Source of the DNA: an uncultured Pelagibacteraceae bacterium
GTDB lineage: Bacteria; Pseudomonadota; Alphaproteobacteria; Pelagibacterales; Pelagibacteraceae
Assembly: GCA_902517615.1 (NCBI GenBank)
Contig: CABYCY010000001.1
Span: 1 to 64,000, forward strand
Direction of reading: 5' to 3'
Length of the DNA: 64,000 nt
In this document: in pieces, positions 44,040-52,473 of the stretch
Numbering within the stretch: the first letter of the stretch is position 1
How the letters are laid out: each line of letters begins with the position of its first letter
The notes under the pieces: generated by a model
Databases searched by the model: none
What the model was told of the DNA's origin: nothing
What the model saw: only the letters and a program-made list of their open reading frames with translations
Program-made: the position numbers and the translations under genes

Positions 44040-44891
44040 TTATTTCTCCGTTTGAATTAAACCTTTTATGAACCATTTTTGCAAAATTACTACCACTAAA
44101 ACCGGTGGTAACATTGACAAAATAATATACGCAAATCTCTCAGCTGTTCTTGGAAGAGCAACACCCTCATAACTCTCAGTAAATATAATTTTCATTCCCA
44201 TTACAACCGTCCAATATTTTTCACTTGTAGTCATGATTAGTGGCCATAAATATTGACTATATCCATAAACAAACATGAATATAAACATAGCTGCAATCAT
44301 AGTTTTGGACAATGGAACTAAGAAATCTATAAAAAATCTCCAACTGTTTGCACCATCTAGTTTGGCTGATTCAAGTAATTCATCTGGAATAGTCCTATAA
44401 AATTGTCTAAAGAAAAAGGTTGCAGTTGCAGATGCAACTAAAGGAAGAATTAGGCCTGTGTAAGAATTTGTTAAACCTAAATCTGATACAATTTTATAAG
44501 TAGGAAAAATTCTTACTTCCAAAGGTACTAGCAAAGTAATAAAAATTAACCAAAAAATAGGTATAGCTAATTTAAATCTATAATATACCAGGGCATACGC
44601 TGACATTGCAGAAATAGTTACCTTAAGGGTTGCTATTCCTAATGCCATTATAAAGCTATTAATAAACATCTTTGCTGCAGTAACTTCTTCTGACCAGCCA
44701 CCTTTTTCATTTAAAACTTCATTATAGTTTCTTGAAAAATATTCACCTATATTAAATTTCATACCTTCAGTTAATATAGACACTGAATCATGAGTGGAAC
44801 TAGCAAAAGATATCCAGATAGGTACAACCATTAACAACACACCTAATATAAGAATTATATGAGCTAATATCTGAAGTGGTTTAATTTTCAT
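44040..44891 (-). CDS. ugpE: UgpE-like ABC permease (copy 1)
   Basis: 283 residues, six membrane helices, with the EAA-type coupling loop PDELLESAKLDGANSWRFF. It is very similar to the gene immediately upstream (44888-45709), with which it overlaps by 4 bases; this copy carries about ten extra residues (MKIIFTESYEGVALPRTAERF) before the last helices. One of the two forms the channel with UgpA, or each defines a different channel. Confidence 0.92.
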   Translation of the reverse strand: MKIKPLQILAHIILILGVLLMVVPIWISFASSTHDSVSILTEGMKFNIGEYFSRNYNEVLNEKGGWSEEVTAAKMFINSFIMALGIATLKVTISAMSAYALVYYRFKLAIPIFWLIFITLLVPLEVRIFPTYKIVSDLGLTNSYTGLILPLVASATATFFFRQFYRTIPDELLESAKLDGANSWRFFIDFLVPLSKTMIAAMFIFMFVYGYSQYLWPLIMTTSEKYWTVVMGMKIIFTESYEGVALPRTAERFAYIILSMLPPVLVVVILQKWFIKGLIQTEK

Positions 44892-45709
44892 TTATCTTGA
44901 AAAACTCCTTTAATAAAATGTTTTTGTAAAATGATTATAATTAAAACTGGTGGAACCATTGACATCATGACAAAAGCAAAACGATGAACAATTGATCCTG
45001 ACATCATTTTTAACCCCATAACGACTGTCCAATATTGCTCAGAAGAAGTTACTAATAATGGCCATAAATACTGGTTGTAACCAAAGACAAACATAAATAT
45101 CAACATGGCAACAATCATTGTTTTTGATAGCGGTACTAAAAAATCAATAAAAAATCTCCAAGTGCTTGCGCCATCAAGTTTGGCTGATTCAAGTAATTCA
45201 TCTGGAATAGTTTTATAAAATTGCCTAAAAAATAAAGTTGCTATAGCTGAGGCAGAAATTGGAACTATTAATCCAAAATAAGAATTTACTAGATTAAGTT
45301 CAGCCATAACTGAGTAAGTAGGAAAAATTCTTAACTCTAAAGGCACTAATATAGTAATAAATATTATCCAAAATAATAATGTGGCGTATTTTATTCTATA
45401 ATAAACTAAAGCATACGCAGCCATCAGAGAAGTCGCAACTGATAACAATGCTACTCCTGTAGCCATAATAAAACTGTTAAGAAACATTTTTAAAGCAGTT
45501 ATCTCTTTAAAAAAACCTCCCTTATACAATAAAACCCTTAAGTAGTTTTCTTGAAAACTATCACCTAAAAAAAACTGAAGACCGTTCGTGTTAATAAATG
45601 AACTTGTATGAGTTGAGCTAGCAAAAATCATCCATACAGGAACAACCATAATAGATATTCCTATAAATAAAATTATATGTGAAAAACTTGATGTAAATAA
45701 TCTACTCAT
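44888..45709 (-). CDS. ugpE: UgpE-like ABC permease (copy 2)
   Basis: 273 residues, tandem paralog of the neighbouring copy. It has the same coupling loop (PDELLESAKLDGASTWRFF) and shares a 35-base identical DNA run with it (45177-45211 and 44359-44393). It overlaps UgpA by one base and the next copy by 4 bases, so both copies are translated as part of one operon. Confidence 0.92.
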   Translation of the reverse strand: MSRLFTSSFSHIILFIGISIMVVPVWMIFASSTHTSSFINTNGLQFFLGDSFQENYLRVLLYKGGFFKEITALKMFLNSFIMATGVALLSVATSLMAAYALVYYRIKYATLLFWIIFITILVPLELRIFPTYSVMAELNLVNSYFGLIVPISASAIATLFFRQFYKTIPDELLESAKLDGASTWRFFIDFLVPLSKTMIVAMLIFMFVFGYNQYLWPLLVTSSEQYWTVVMGLKMMSGSIVHRFAFVMMSMVPPVLIIIILQKHFIKGVFQDK

Positions 45710-46587
45710 TAATTATAATGTATTTTTCCTTCGATGTATCTAAATTGAAAAATAGTAATCACTAAAACAATTAACATCATCATGATTGATTGAGCTCCAG
45801 CGCTTCCTAAATCTAGTCCTCTAAATCCATCCATGTAAGCTTTATAAACAAGGGTTCTTGTTTCTCCAGATGGTGCACCAATTGTTGTTGTATCAATAAT
45901 TCCAAATGTATCAAAAAAAGCATAAGTAATATTAATTATAATTAAAAAAAATGTTGTAGGCATCAATAGTGGAAATGTAATTGTCCAGAATCTTCTAAAA
46001 CTACTTTTGCAATCAATCATAGATGCCTCTATTACAGATACTTGAATAGCCTGAAGTCCTGCTAAGAAAAAAATGAAGTTAGCACTAATTTGCTTCCAGG
46101 AACCAGCTATGATTACATAAATATATGCATCAAAAACACTCTCATACCAATTGAAGCCCCACATATCATTGAATAAATGATATAGAAGTCCAAATCTTTC
46201 ACTAAAAAAATAATTAGCCATAACACCCACAACAGCTGGTGCAATAGCATATGGCCAAATTAAAAGAGTTTTATATGCACTTTTGCCGTGCATAATATTG
46301 TTTGCCTGAACTGCAAGCAATAATCCTATAGCACCCGTTATTAACGTGATTACAAAACTATAAATAATAGTAAATTTAAAAGCTGTTTTATAAGCTGGGT
46401 CATCAAAAATAAAAAGAAAGTTATCAATTCCTGCAAATTGAACACTTATTCCAAATGCATCTTGCATTGTAAATGCATCTCTAAAAGTTTGTATTATTGG
46501 CCAATATAAAAAAATTAATAATATACCTAGCTGTGGGGCTAAGAATAAATATTGAGTATAATTAGATTTAAATTGAACCTTTTTCAT
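45709..46587 (-). CDS. ugpA: UgpA-like ABC permease
   Basis: 292 residues, six membrane helices, with the sugar-permease family pattern FLAPQLGILLIFLYWPIIQTF near the start and coupling loop EASMIDCKSSFRRFWTITFP. It partners UgpE. It starts 58 bases after the binding-protein gene, with a GC-rich hairpin between. Confidence 0.92.
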   Translation of the reverse strand: MKKVQFKSNYTQYLFLAPQLGILLIFLYWPIIQTFRDAFTMQDAFGISVQFAGIDNFLFIFDDPAYKTAFKFTIIYSFVITLITGAIGLLLAVQANNIMHGKSAYKTLLIWPYAIAPAVVGVMANYFFSERFGLLYHLFNDMWGFNWYESVFDAYIYVIIAGSWKQISANFIFFLAGLQAIQVSVIEASMIDCKSSFRRFWTITFPLLMPTTFFLIIINITYAFFDTFGIIDTTTIGAPSGETRTLVYKAYMDGFRGLDLGSAGAQSIMMMLIVLVITIFQFRYIEGKIHYN

Positions 46588-46603
46588 ATATATAAAAACA
46601 ATA

Positions 46604-46627
46604 AGGAGGGTGTTTTAATACCCTCCT
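46604..46627 (-). terminator. hairpin between UgpB-like and UgpA-like genes
   Basis: 8-base GC-rich stem, AGGAGGGT at 46604-46611 and its complement at 46620-46627, with an 8-base loop, in the gap after the binding-protein stop. On the minus strand it is followed by TTATTGTTTTT. It fits a partial terminator or 3' stabiliser, as in the other three ABC operons here. Confidence 0.75.
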
Positions 46628-46645
46628 CATCAATACTTTTTTTAT

Positions 46646-47953
46646 TTATAGAGTTTTAGCAAATTGTTTTAACAATTTAGCTGCACCCTTATCCATGTTC
46701 TTCAATCCTTTTTCGATTGATATTTTACCATTTAACATTGGCTCAACATTTTCATAAATTACTTCACGAATTTGTGGCCAGTTACCAGCTCTATATCCAC
46801 CTGGAATTGTCGAACCTTCCAAGCTTAGTTGTTCACCAACAGCTTTGTGATAAGGAGAAGTTCTATAAAAGTTAATAGTCTCAGCTAAAGCTATACCACC
46901 TTTAGTTACGGCAGAATATCCTGTCATGTTATGATAATACAAATCCATTTCAGGAGAACCCATAAATTCAATAAATTTAGCAAGTCCTTTATATTCTTCT
47001 TCCGTATGACCATTTAAGATCCAGTTAGCGGCACCACCAATAAATGTTGGATACTCTTTACCACCAGTTACAGAATCCCAATAAGGAATATGATTAACTG
47101 AAAAGTTAGGTACAACACCTTTCATTCCACCGAATGATGCTGCAGAACCAAACCAGAAAGCAGCTTCACCAGCTATAAAAGGAGCTTGATTGTCTCCCCA
47201 TGCTCTACCTTTGTAGCCATATAAACCACTGTCATACCATTCTTTAACTTTTTTCCAGTGCATTACGAATGCATCTGTTTCAGCAAATAAAGTTTTAGTT
47301 GGAACAGCATCGTAACCATTGTTTCCATCAGTCATTAACAAGTTATGTCTTGAAAAGAAATTTTCAGTCCAAATCCATGGAAAGTGACTTTGTACTAAAG
47401 GAATGTATCCAGCAGCTTTAATTTTTGGAGCCATAGCCTCAAACTCTTCATAAGTTTTTGGCACTGATTCAATTCCTACTTTTTTCAATATGTCCATGTT
47501 TGCATACATTAAACAAGTTGAACTATTGAAAGGCACACCAATCATTTTTCCATCAGAGTCAGCATAGAAATTTTTAATTCCAGGAATATAATTATCTGCA
47601 TCTACATTAATTCCATATTTCTCTGCCATTTCTTCGAAACCAATGACAACACCATTTTTAACTTGAGCCACCATTATTGCAGCACCAGCATCGTAAACCT
47701 GTGAATAGTGTGGTTGGTCTCCCGCTCTAAATGCAGCAATAGTTGCCGCCATGTTATCTTCATAACTTCCTTTACCTGTAGGAATGACCGTATATTGATC
47801 TTGTGAAGCATTAAATCTATTTGCAATTTCAATAATTACATCACCAAGAAAACCACTGTTTCCGTACCACCAATGAATTTCGGTCTTTGAGTAGCTGTGT
47901 GATGTAAAAGAGAATGTAAATAGAATTGTTAAAATACTAAGTATTTTTTTCAT
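46646..47953 (-). CDS. ugpB: UgpB-like ABC substrate-binding protein
   Basis: 435 residues with signal peptide (about 1-22) and the UgpB start TEIHWWYGNSGFLGDVIIEIANRFN. Further UgpB-type features are GKGSYEDNMAATIAAFRAGDQPH, VPFNSSTCLMYAN and the WPQIREVIYENVEPMLNGK end. Periplasmic binding of glycerol-3-phosphate or glycerophosphodiesters is expected from family and from the neighbouring glycerophosphodiesterase. Good RBS (AGAGGT) in front. Confidence 0.92.
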   Translation of the reverse strand: MKKILSILTILFTFSFTSHSYSKTEIHWWYGNSGFLGDVIIEIANRFNASQDQYTVIPTGKGSYEDNMAATIAAFRAGDQPHYSQVYDAGAAIMVAQVKNGVVIGFEEMAEKYGINVDADNYIPGIKNFYADSDGKMIGVPFNSSTCLMYANMDILKKVGIESVPKTYEEFEAMAPKIKAAGYIPLVQSHFPWIWTENFFSRHNLLMTDGNNGYDAVPTKTLFAETDAFVMHWKKVKEWYDSGLYGYKGRAWGDNQAPFIAGEAAFWFGSAASFGGMKGVVPNFSVNHIPYWDSVTGGKEYPTFIGGAANWILNGHTEEEYKGLAKFIEFMGSPEMDLYYHNMTGYSAVTKGGIALAETINFYRTSPYHKAVGEQLSLEGSTIPGGYRAGNWPQIREVIYENVEPMLNGKISIEKGLKNMDKGAAKLLKQFAKTL

Positions 47954-47983
47954 TTTTTTACCTCTTCTATTTGTTTTTTTATA

Positions 47984-48019
47984 ATAACGTAAATTATAAT
48001 TATTAAGATAACGTTAAAT
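47984..48019. promoter_or_regulatory. repeated ATAACGT motif upstream of ugpB
   Basis: ATAACGTAAAT (47984-47994) and ATAACGTTAAAT (48008-48019) lie 24 bases apart in the 119-base spacer before the ugpB-like gene. A transcription-factor site, perhaps for phosphate control, is possible; it does not look like the classical Pho box I know. Weak evidence. Confidence 0.25.
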
Positions 48020-48072
48020 TTAAGTTACTTAAATATTAAAATATATAAATTTTCTAAATCAGGTTGTATCTG

Positions 48073-49200
48073 TTAATAACTTTTAAGGTATTTTAATCTT
48101 CCTATTATTTCATCTCTATCCATGTAATAGCCTTGAAGATGTCTATGACCTGAATTGGGATCAAACTCAGTTCTTCCATGAAGTAATCTTCTGTTGTTAA
48201 ATGAAAAAATATCTCCTGGCTCTAATCTAAAATTAATTTGAAATTTAGCATCATGTAATAAATTTCCAAATCGATGATGAGCTTTATAAACTGAGTCCAT
48301 TATATCTGGATGGCAATCAAGAGCATCTAGTGTTGCAATACTATAACGAATATCATTGTAATCTCCGTCTTTAGTGAGTGATATTGCTGTGCCATAAAAA
48401 CTTCTTACTGCTTCTTGAGTATAGTCTTTATCTCTAAATTTAAGTGGAGTATTTACCAATATATCAAAAGTATCTTTTTCGTTGTTTTTTAAATAATCTG
48501 CTACAGCAAATGCATCTACAGCTGATGAGTCACCACCCTTCGCTGAATTTATTAAACAGTGTAAAAATTGGTAACCAGGTGGATTTTCAAACCAAGGTAA
48601 ATCCATATGATTTCTTAAAGCGTGCGCTGTATATGCAGAATTATTTGGTTTTGGAATATTAATTACTTCAAAAGGTGTTTTAAAAAAAGTTTCTCTAGTG
48701 TGACTTATGCGGTTTAAAACTTTTAATGCAGAATTTTTTTCTACTGGAGCATTTTTAACAATGGCTATTCCAGTATAATGTAAAAGCTCTAACCATTTAA
48801 TCAAACCATCATCAGAGTTTATAATTTCATCATGATTAATATGAATAGATTTTAAGTTATTTTCTAAAGAACTGTCCCAAAGTTTGTAAGGTGAAACATA
48901 CTGTTGTTTATTTTTTAATGTATAACAGTTCGCCCTTAACCATTTAGGGTCATAATGACTTGTATGATCTCCTTCACTCCATTCAATTTGTAATTTTCCA
49001 TCAGTGTTTATTGAATATTTTTTTGGATTAATATCTTGAGAAACATTTAAAATATTAAACATTCTATGTCTTGAGTCTTTATCGTGAGCGGTCGGACAGT
49101 TATCTCTTAGCCAAAGATAATTAAATTTACTCTCTTCACCATCATTCCATATAATTTTTAAATATGTTGAATTTTTCTCAAGTTTAGAAATTAAGCTCAC
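48073..49200 (-). CDS. gamma-butyrobetaine hydroxylase-like Fe(II)/2-oxoglutarate oxygenase
   Basis: 375 residues, two domains: an N-terminal DUF971-like part (WLRDNC at 30-35) and a TauD-type oxygenase domain with iron ligands His198-x-Asp200 (HMDLPWFENPPGYQF) and His341 (RRLLHGRTEF). Family members hydroxylate gamma-butyrobetaine to carnitine, trimethyllysine, or (TmpA) trimethylaminoethylphosphonate. Two of the zinc cysteines of human BBOX1 are absent (CPTAHD in place of CxCxxC), so the N-terminal zinc site is probably lost. Divergent from the ProX-like gene and near carnitine-breakdown genes, favouring a quaternary-amine substrate. Confidence 0.85.
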   Translation of the reverse strand: MSLISKLEKNSTYLKIIWNDGEESKFNYLWLRDNCPTAHDKDSRHRMFNILNVSQDINPKKYSINTDGKLQIEWSEGDHTSHYDPKWLRANCYTLKNKQQYVSPYKLWDSSLENNLKSIHINHDEIINSDDGLIKWLELLHYTGIAIVKNAPVEKNSALKVLNRISHTRETFFKTPFEVINIPKPNNSAYTAHALRNHMDLPWFENPPGYQFLHCLINSAKGGDSSAVDAFAVADYLKNNEKDTFDILVNTPLKFRDKDYTQEAVRSFYGTAISLTKDGDYNDIRYSIATLDALDCHPDIMDSVYKAHHRFGNLLHDAKFQINFRLEPGDIFSFNNRRLLHGRTEFDPNSGHRHLQGYYMDRDEIIGRLKYLKSY

Positions 49201-49332
49201 AGTTAATCTTTATATAAAAGAGTATTCAAATCAACTCAATTAATAGTTGTATTTATAAATTCAAAGCTTGTTTTTTATCTCCATTCATTATTAAATCTTG
49301 GAATTAAAACTTAACCTTAAGGAGATAATTTA
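49201..49332. promoter_or_regulatory. divergent spacer between BBOX-like and ProX-like genes
   Basis: 132-base AT-rich spacer that must carry promoters for both directions. A good Shine-Dalgarno, AAGGAG at 49319-49324, lies 8 bases before the ProX-like ATG. I see no convincing promoter hexamers and no known riboswitch. Confidence 0.4.
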
Positions 49333-50349
49333 ATGAAGTTTTTAAAGAGATTAACAATCTCAATTTTCCTTCTTTCATCTTTGATTGTAAGTAATGCAAA
49401 CGCTGGTGATTGTAAGGCGAGATTGGGAGATTTTGACTGGAGTAGTGCTAACATACATACAGCAATCACTACCTTTATCTTAGAAAAAGGATATGGTTGT
49501 GAAGTTTCTGTTATAAAAGGAAGTACTACACCTATAATGGCTGCTCACTATGATAAGCAGTTAGATGTAATAACTGAAGTTTGGTATGACAACATTATTG
49601 CTAATTACGAGCCACATGAAGCGGCTGGTACTATTATTAATATTGGAGTTAACACTCCCGATTCACAACAAGCTTTCTATGTAGATAAAACAACAGCTGA
49701 TAAATACAATTTAAAGTCTGTTGAAGATATGAAAGATCCAAAAATAGCTGCACTATTTAAAGATCCTGAAGATCCATCAAAAGGTAGAATGACTAGCTGT
49801 ATATCTGGTTGGACTTGTTATACTGTAAACTTGGTTAAACAAATAGAGTATGGTTTAGATAAATACTATACTAATTTTGATCCGGGCTCAGGTGGAGCAT
49901 TAGACGCTGCTATTGCAGGAGCTTTTGCTAAGAAAAAACCAATATTTACATACTACTGGGCACCAACTGGTTTAATGGGTAAAGTTGATCTTGTTAGACT
50001 TACAGAACCAAAATTTGATTCTGATTGTTGGAATTCTATGTCTGCAGTTGTTGAAGATATTAAGGCAAATGGACCAGATGCTTATAAGAAAAGCTGCGCA
50101 TGTGAATATAGAGATATGGCTTTGACAAAATCTGTTTTAACTGATTGGGCGAAAGCTAATCCTAAAGAAACTGATTTCTTAAAGAAATACACTATTCCAA
50201 CAGCTACAGTTAACAAAATGTTAGCATTTTATGAAGATGAGTCAGATGGTGATATGGAACTTACCGCGATGCACTTCTTAAAAAATGAAAGCATGTGGAA
50301 AGATTGGGTGCCAGCAGACGTTGCTAAAAAAGTTAGCGCCGCTCTATAA
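49333..50349 (+). CDS. proX: ProX/OpuAC-type quaternary-amine binding protein
   Basis: 338 residues with signal peptide (about 1-24, ending NANAG). The OpuAC fold is visible: LGDFDWSSANIHTAITTFIL, KGSTTPIMAAHYDKQLDVITEVW, FTYYWAPTGLMGK. Ligands of this family are glycine betaine, choline, carnitine or butyrobetaine, held by aromatic cages. The mature protein is rich in cysteine (eight, in GDCK, GYGC, SCISGWTC, DCWN, SCAC), suggesting disulfides. First gene of an importer operon beside carnitine genes, so carnitine or butyrobetaine is a reasonable ligand guess. Confidence 0.9.
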   Translation: MKFLKRLTISIFLLSSLIVSNANAGDCKARLGDFDWSSANIHTAITTFILEKGYGCEVSVIKGSTTPIMAAHYDKQLDVITEVWYDNIIANYEPHEAAGTIINIGVNTPDSQQAFYVDKTTADKYNLKSVEDMKDPKIAALFKDPEDPSKGRMTSCISGWTCYTVNLVKQIEYGLDKYYTNFDPGSGGALDAAIAGAFAKKKPIFTYYWAPTGLMGKVDLVRLTEPKFDSDCWNSMSAVVEDIKANGPDAYKKSCACEYRDMALTKSVLTDWAKANPKETDFLKKYTIPTATVNKMLAFYEDESDGDMELTAMHFLKNESMWKDWVPADVAKKVSAAL

Positions 50350-50371
50350 TCCAGTATTTTAAATAATTATT

Positions 50372-50393
50372 AAAGAGCCCTTCGGGGCTCTTT
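50372..50393 (+). terminator. UUCG-tetraloop hairpin after the ProX-like gene
   Basis: Perfect 9-base stem AAAGAGCCC (50372-50380), loop TTCG, right arm GGGCTCTTT (50385-50393). The UUCG tetraloop makes it very stable; only a short T run follows. It lies between the binding-protein stop and the permease start (50414), so it should reduce read-through or protect the upstream mRNA. Confidence 0.88.
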
Positions 50394-50413
50394 CTTTAAG
50401 TAAAAAATAAATT

Positions 50414-51445
50414 ATGGAAGCATTAAAGAAAAACAAAAAAATAATTTTTAATATTGGATTGTTAGTAGTTTTTGTTTGGCTATTAGTCACTAGCTATTCT
50501 CAATCAAAGAGAAAACCTGATAATATTGGAGAATTATTAAATGATTTTTCTTGGTTAGGGGGTAAATGGCCAAAGTGGCTAGATTTACCATTGATGAATT
50601 GGATCAATGTTGGTTTTAAAACACTTAACGAAAAATATGGATACATATTTGAAGCTATAAATAACGTTCTTCTGTATATGTTAATGCTTGTAAAAAACTT
50701 TTTAATTCAAGCTCCATGGCCATTAGTTATCCTTGGTGTAGTAGTTCTAGCTTATTTTGCAAGTGGTAGAAAAGTTGGAACAACAGTATTTGTAGGATTT
50801 TGCACTTTTTTTATAGGTTTTCTTCACCCAATATTTTGGCAAAAAGCAATTGAAACAACTGCAATAATGTTAATTGGAATATTTCTTTGTGTTGTTGCAG
50901 GCATTCCATTGGGAATAGCAATGGCAAGAAGTGCAAGAACAAGAAATATCATTTTGCCAGTTTTAGATTTAATGCAAACTATTCCGAGTTTCTGTTACTT
51001 AATTCCAGGTATTATGTTGTTTGGTTTGGGCGCAGTTCCAGCAATTATAGCCACTTTTATTTATGCAGTTCCTCCTTTAGTTAGACTTACAGATTTAGGA
51101 ATTAGATTGGTCGATACTGAGGTTATTGAAGCCGCAGATGCATTTGGCGCAAGTAAAAAACAAAAGCTATGGGGAGTACAAATGCCATTAGCTTTGCCAA
51201 ATATAATGCAGGGTATAAATCAGTGTACAATGATGGCATTAGCTATGGTTGTTATTGCATCAATGATAGGTACTAGAGGTTTAGGGGATGAAGTTTTACT
51301 TGGTCTCCAACAATTAAATGTGGGAAGAGCTGCTGAAGCAGGAATTGCAATTGTACTTTTAGCAATAGTTCTTGATAGGATAACTCAATCTTATGGAGAA
51401 ACACTACAAGAGAGAACAGCACCAAATACAAAGAAAGGTAAATAA
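50414..51445 (+). CDS. proW: ProW-like quaternary-amine ABC permease
   Basis: 343 residues. A soluble N-terminal part with one early membrane segment leads to the permease domain with PVLDLMQTIPSFCYLIPGIMLFG and the coupling loop EVIEAADAFGASKKQKLWGVQMPLALPNI, both typical of ProW. It ends one base into the ProV start. It forms the homodimeric channel for betaine-like solutes. Confidence 0.93.
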   Translation: MEALKKNKKIIFNIGLLVVFVWLLVTSYSQSKRKPDNIGELLNDFSWLGGKWPKWLDLPLMNWINVGFKTLNEKYGYIFEAINNVLLYMLMLVKNFLIQAPWPLVILGVVVLAYFASGRKVGTTVFVGFCTFFIGFLHPIFWQKAIETTAIMLIGIFLCVVAGIPLGIAMARSARTRNIILPVLDLMQTIPSFCYLIPGIMLFGLGAVPAIIATFIYAVPPLVRLTDLGIRLVDTEVIEAADAFGASKKQKLWGVQMPLALPNIMQGINQCTMMALAMVVIASMIGTRGLGDEVLLGLQQLNVGRAAEAGIAIVLLAIVLDRITQSYGETLQERTAPNTKKGK

Positions 51446-52470
51446 TGTCTAAAATTGAGATTAATAATGTTTATAAAATCTTTGGCAACAATCCTCTATC
51501 AGTAATGCCAATGGTAAAGAATGGTGCAAATAAAGAAGATGTATTAGAACAAACTGGTCATACTGTTGGACTTGATAATGTTTCATTAAAAATAGAAGAA
51601 GGTGAAACTTTTGTTTGTATGGGTTTATCTGGCTCAGGAAAATCAACTCTAATCAGGCATTTAAATAGATTAATCGATCCTACTGACGGTGAAATCATCG
51701 TAGAAGGAAATAATGTTATGTCTTTTGACAAAGAACAATTAATAGATTTTAGAAGACATAAAATGAGTATGGTATTTCAAAGATTTGGTTTATTTCCACA
51801 TAAAACAGTTATTCAAAATGTTGGGTATGGATTAGAAATGCAAGGAAAACCATTGGAAGAATTAAATAAGATTGCCATGGAAAAAATTGAAGCAGTTGGT
51901 TTAAATGGTTTTGAAAATCAATTTCCAAATCAATTATCAGGTGGTATGCAACAACGTGTTGGTCTTGCAAGAGCTTTGGCAACTGATAGTGATATAATGT
52001 TAATGGATGAGGCTTTCAGTGCTTTAGATCCATTAATAAGAAGTGATATGCAGAAACAATTGCTTGATCTTCAATCGGAATTAAAAAAAACAATCGTATT
52101 TATTACACATGACTTAGATGAATCTTTAAGACTTGGAGATCACATTGGTATATTAAATGCTGGAAAATTAGTTCAGGTTGGAACTCCTGTTGATATTATT
52201 ATGAACCCAGCAGATGATTATGTTAAAGCATTTGTTAAAGATGTTAATAGAGCAAAAGTAATTAAAGCTAAAATTATTATGAAGAATGTAAATGAAGCTA
52301 ATGATATTGACAAATCTAACCTAATAAAAGTTAATGAAGATCAATTTATAGAGGAATTTTTACCACAAATTGTATGCTCGAATTCTAATTGCGAAGTAGT
52401 TGACAAAAGTGGAAATGTTAAGGGTTATATATCTAATAAAGAATTACAGACATCCTTAACAAAATCATAA
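51445..52470 (+). CDS. proV: ProV-like quaternary-amine ABC ATPase
   Basis: 341 residues. Walker A GLSGSGKST at about 60-68, signature LSGGMQQRVGLARAL, Walker B DIMLMDEAFSALDP, and the ProV-type Q-loop region SMVFQRFGLFPHKTV. The C-terminal 70 residues form a short CBS-like region, shorter than in E. coli ProV (about 400). Followed after 3 bases by the short-chain dehydrogenase gene. Confidence 0.93.
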   Translation: MSKIEINNVYKIFGNNPLSVMPMVKNGANKEDVLEQTGHTVGLDNVSLKIEEGETFVCMGLSGSGKSTLIRHLNRLIDPTDGEIIVEGNNVMSFDKEQLIDFRRHKMSMVFQRFGLFPHKTVIQNVGYGLEMQGKPLEELNKIAMEKIEAVGLNGFENQFPNQLSGGMQQRVGLARALATDSDIMLMDEAFSALDPLIRSDMQKQLLDLQSELKKTIVFITHDLDESLRLGDHIGILNAGKLVQVGTPVDIIMNPADDYVKAFVKDVNRAKVIKAKIIMKNVNEANDIDKSNLIKVNEDQFIEEFLPQIVCSNSNCEVVDKSGNVKGYISNKELQTSLTKS

Positions 52471-52473
52471 TTA

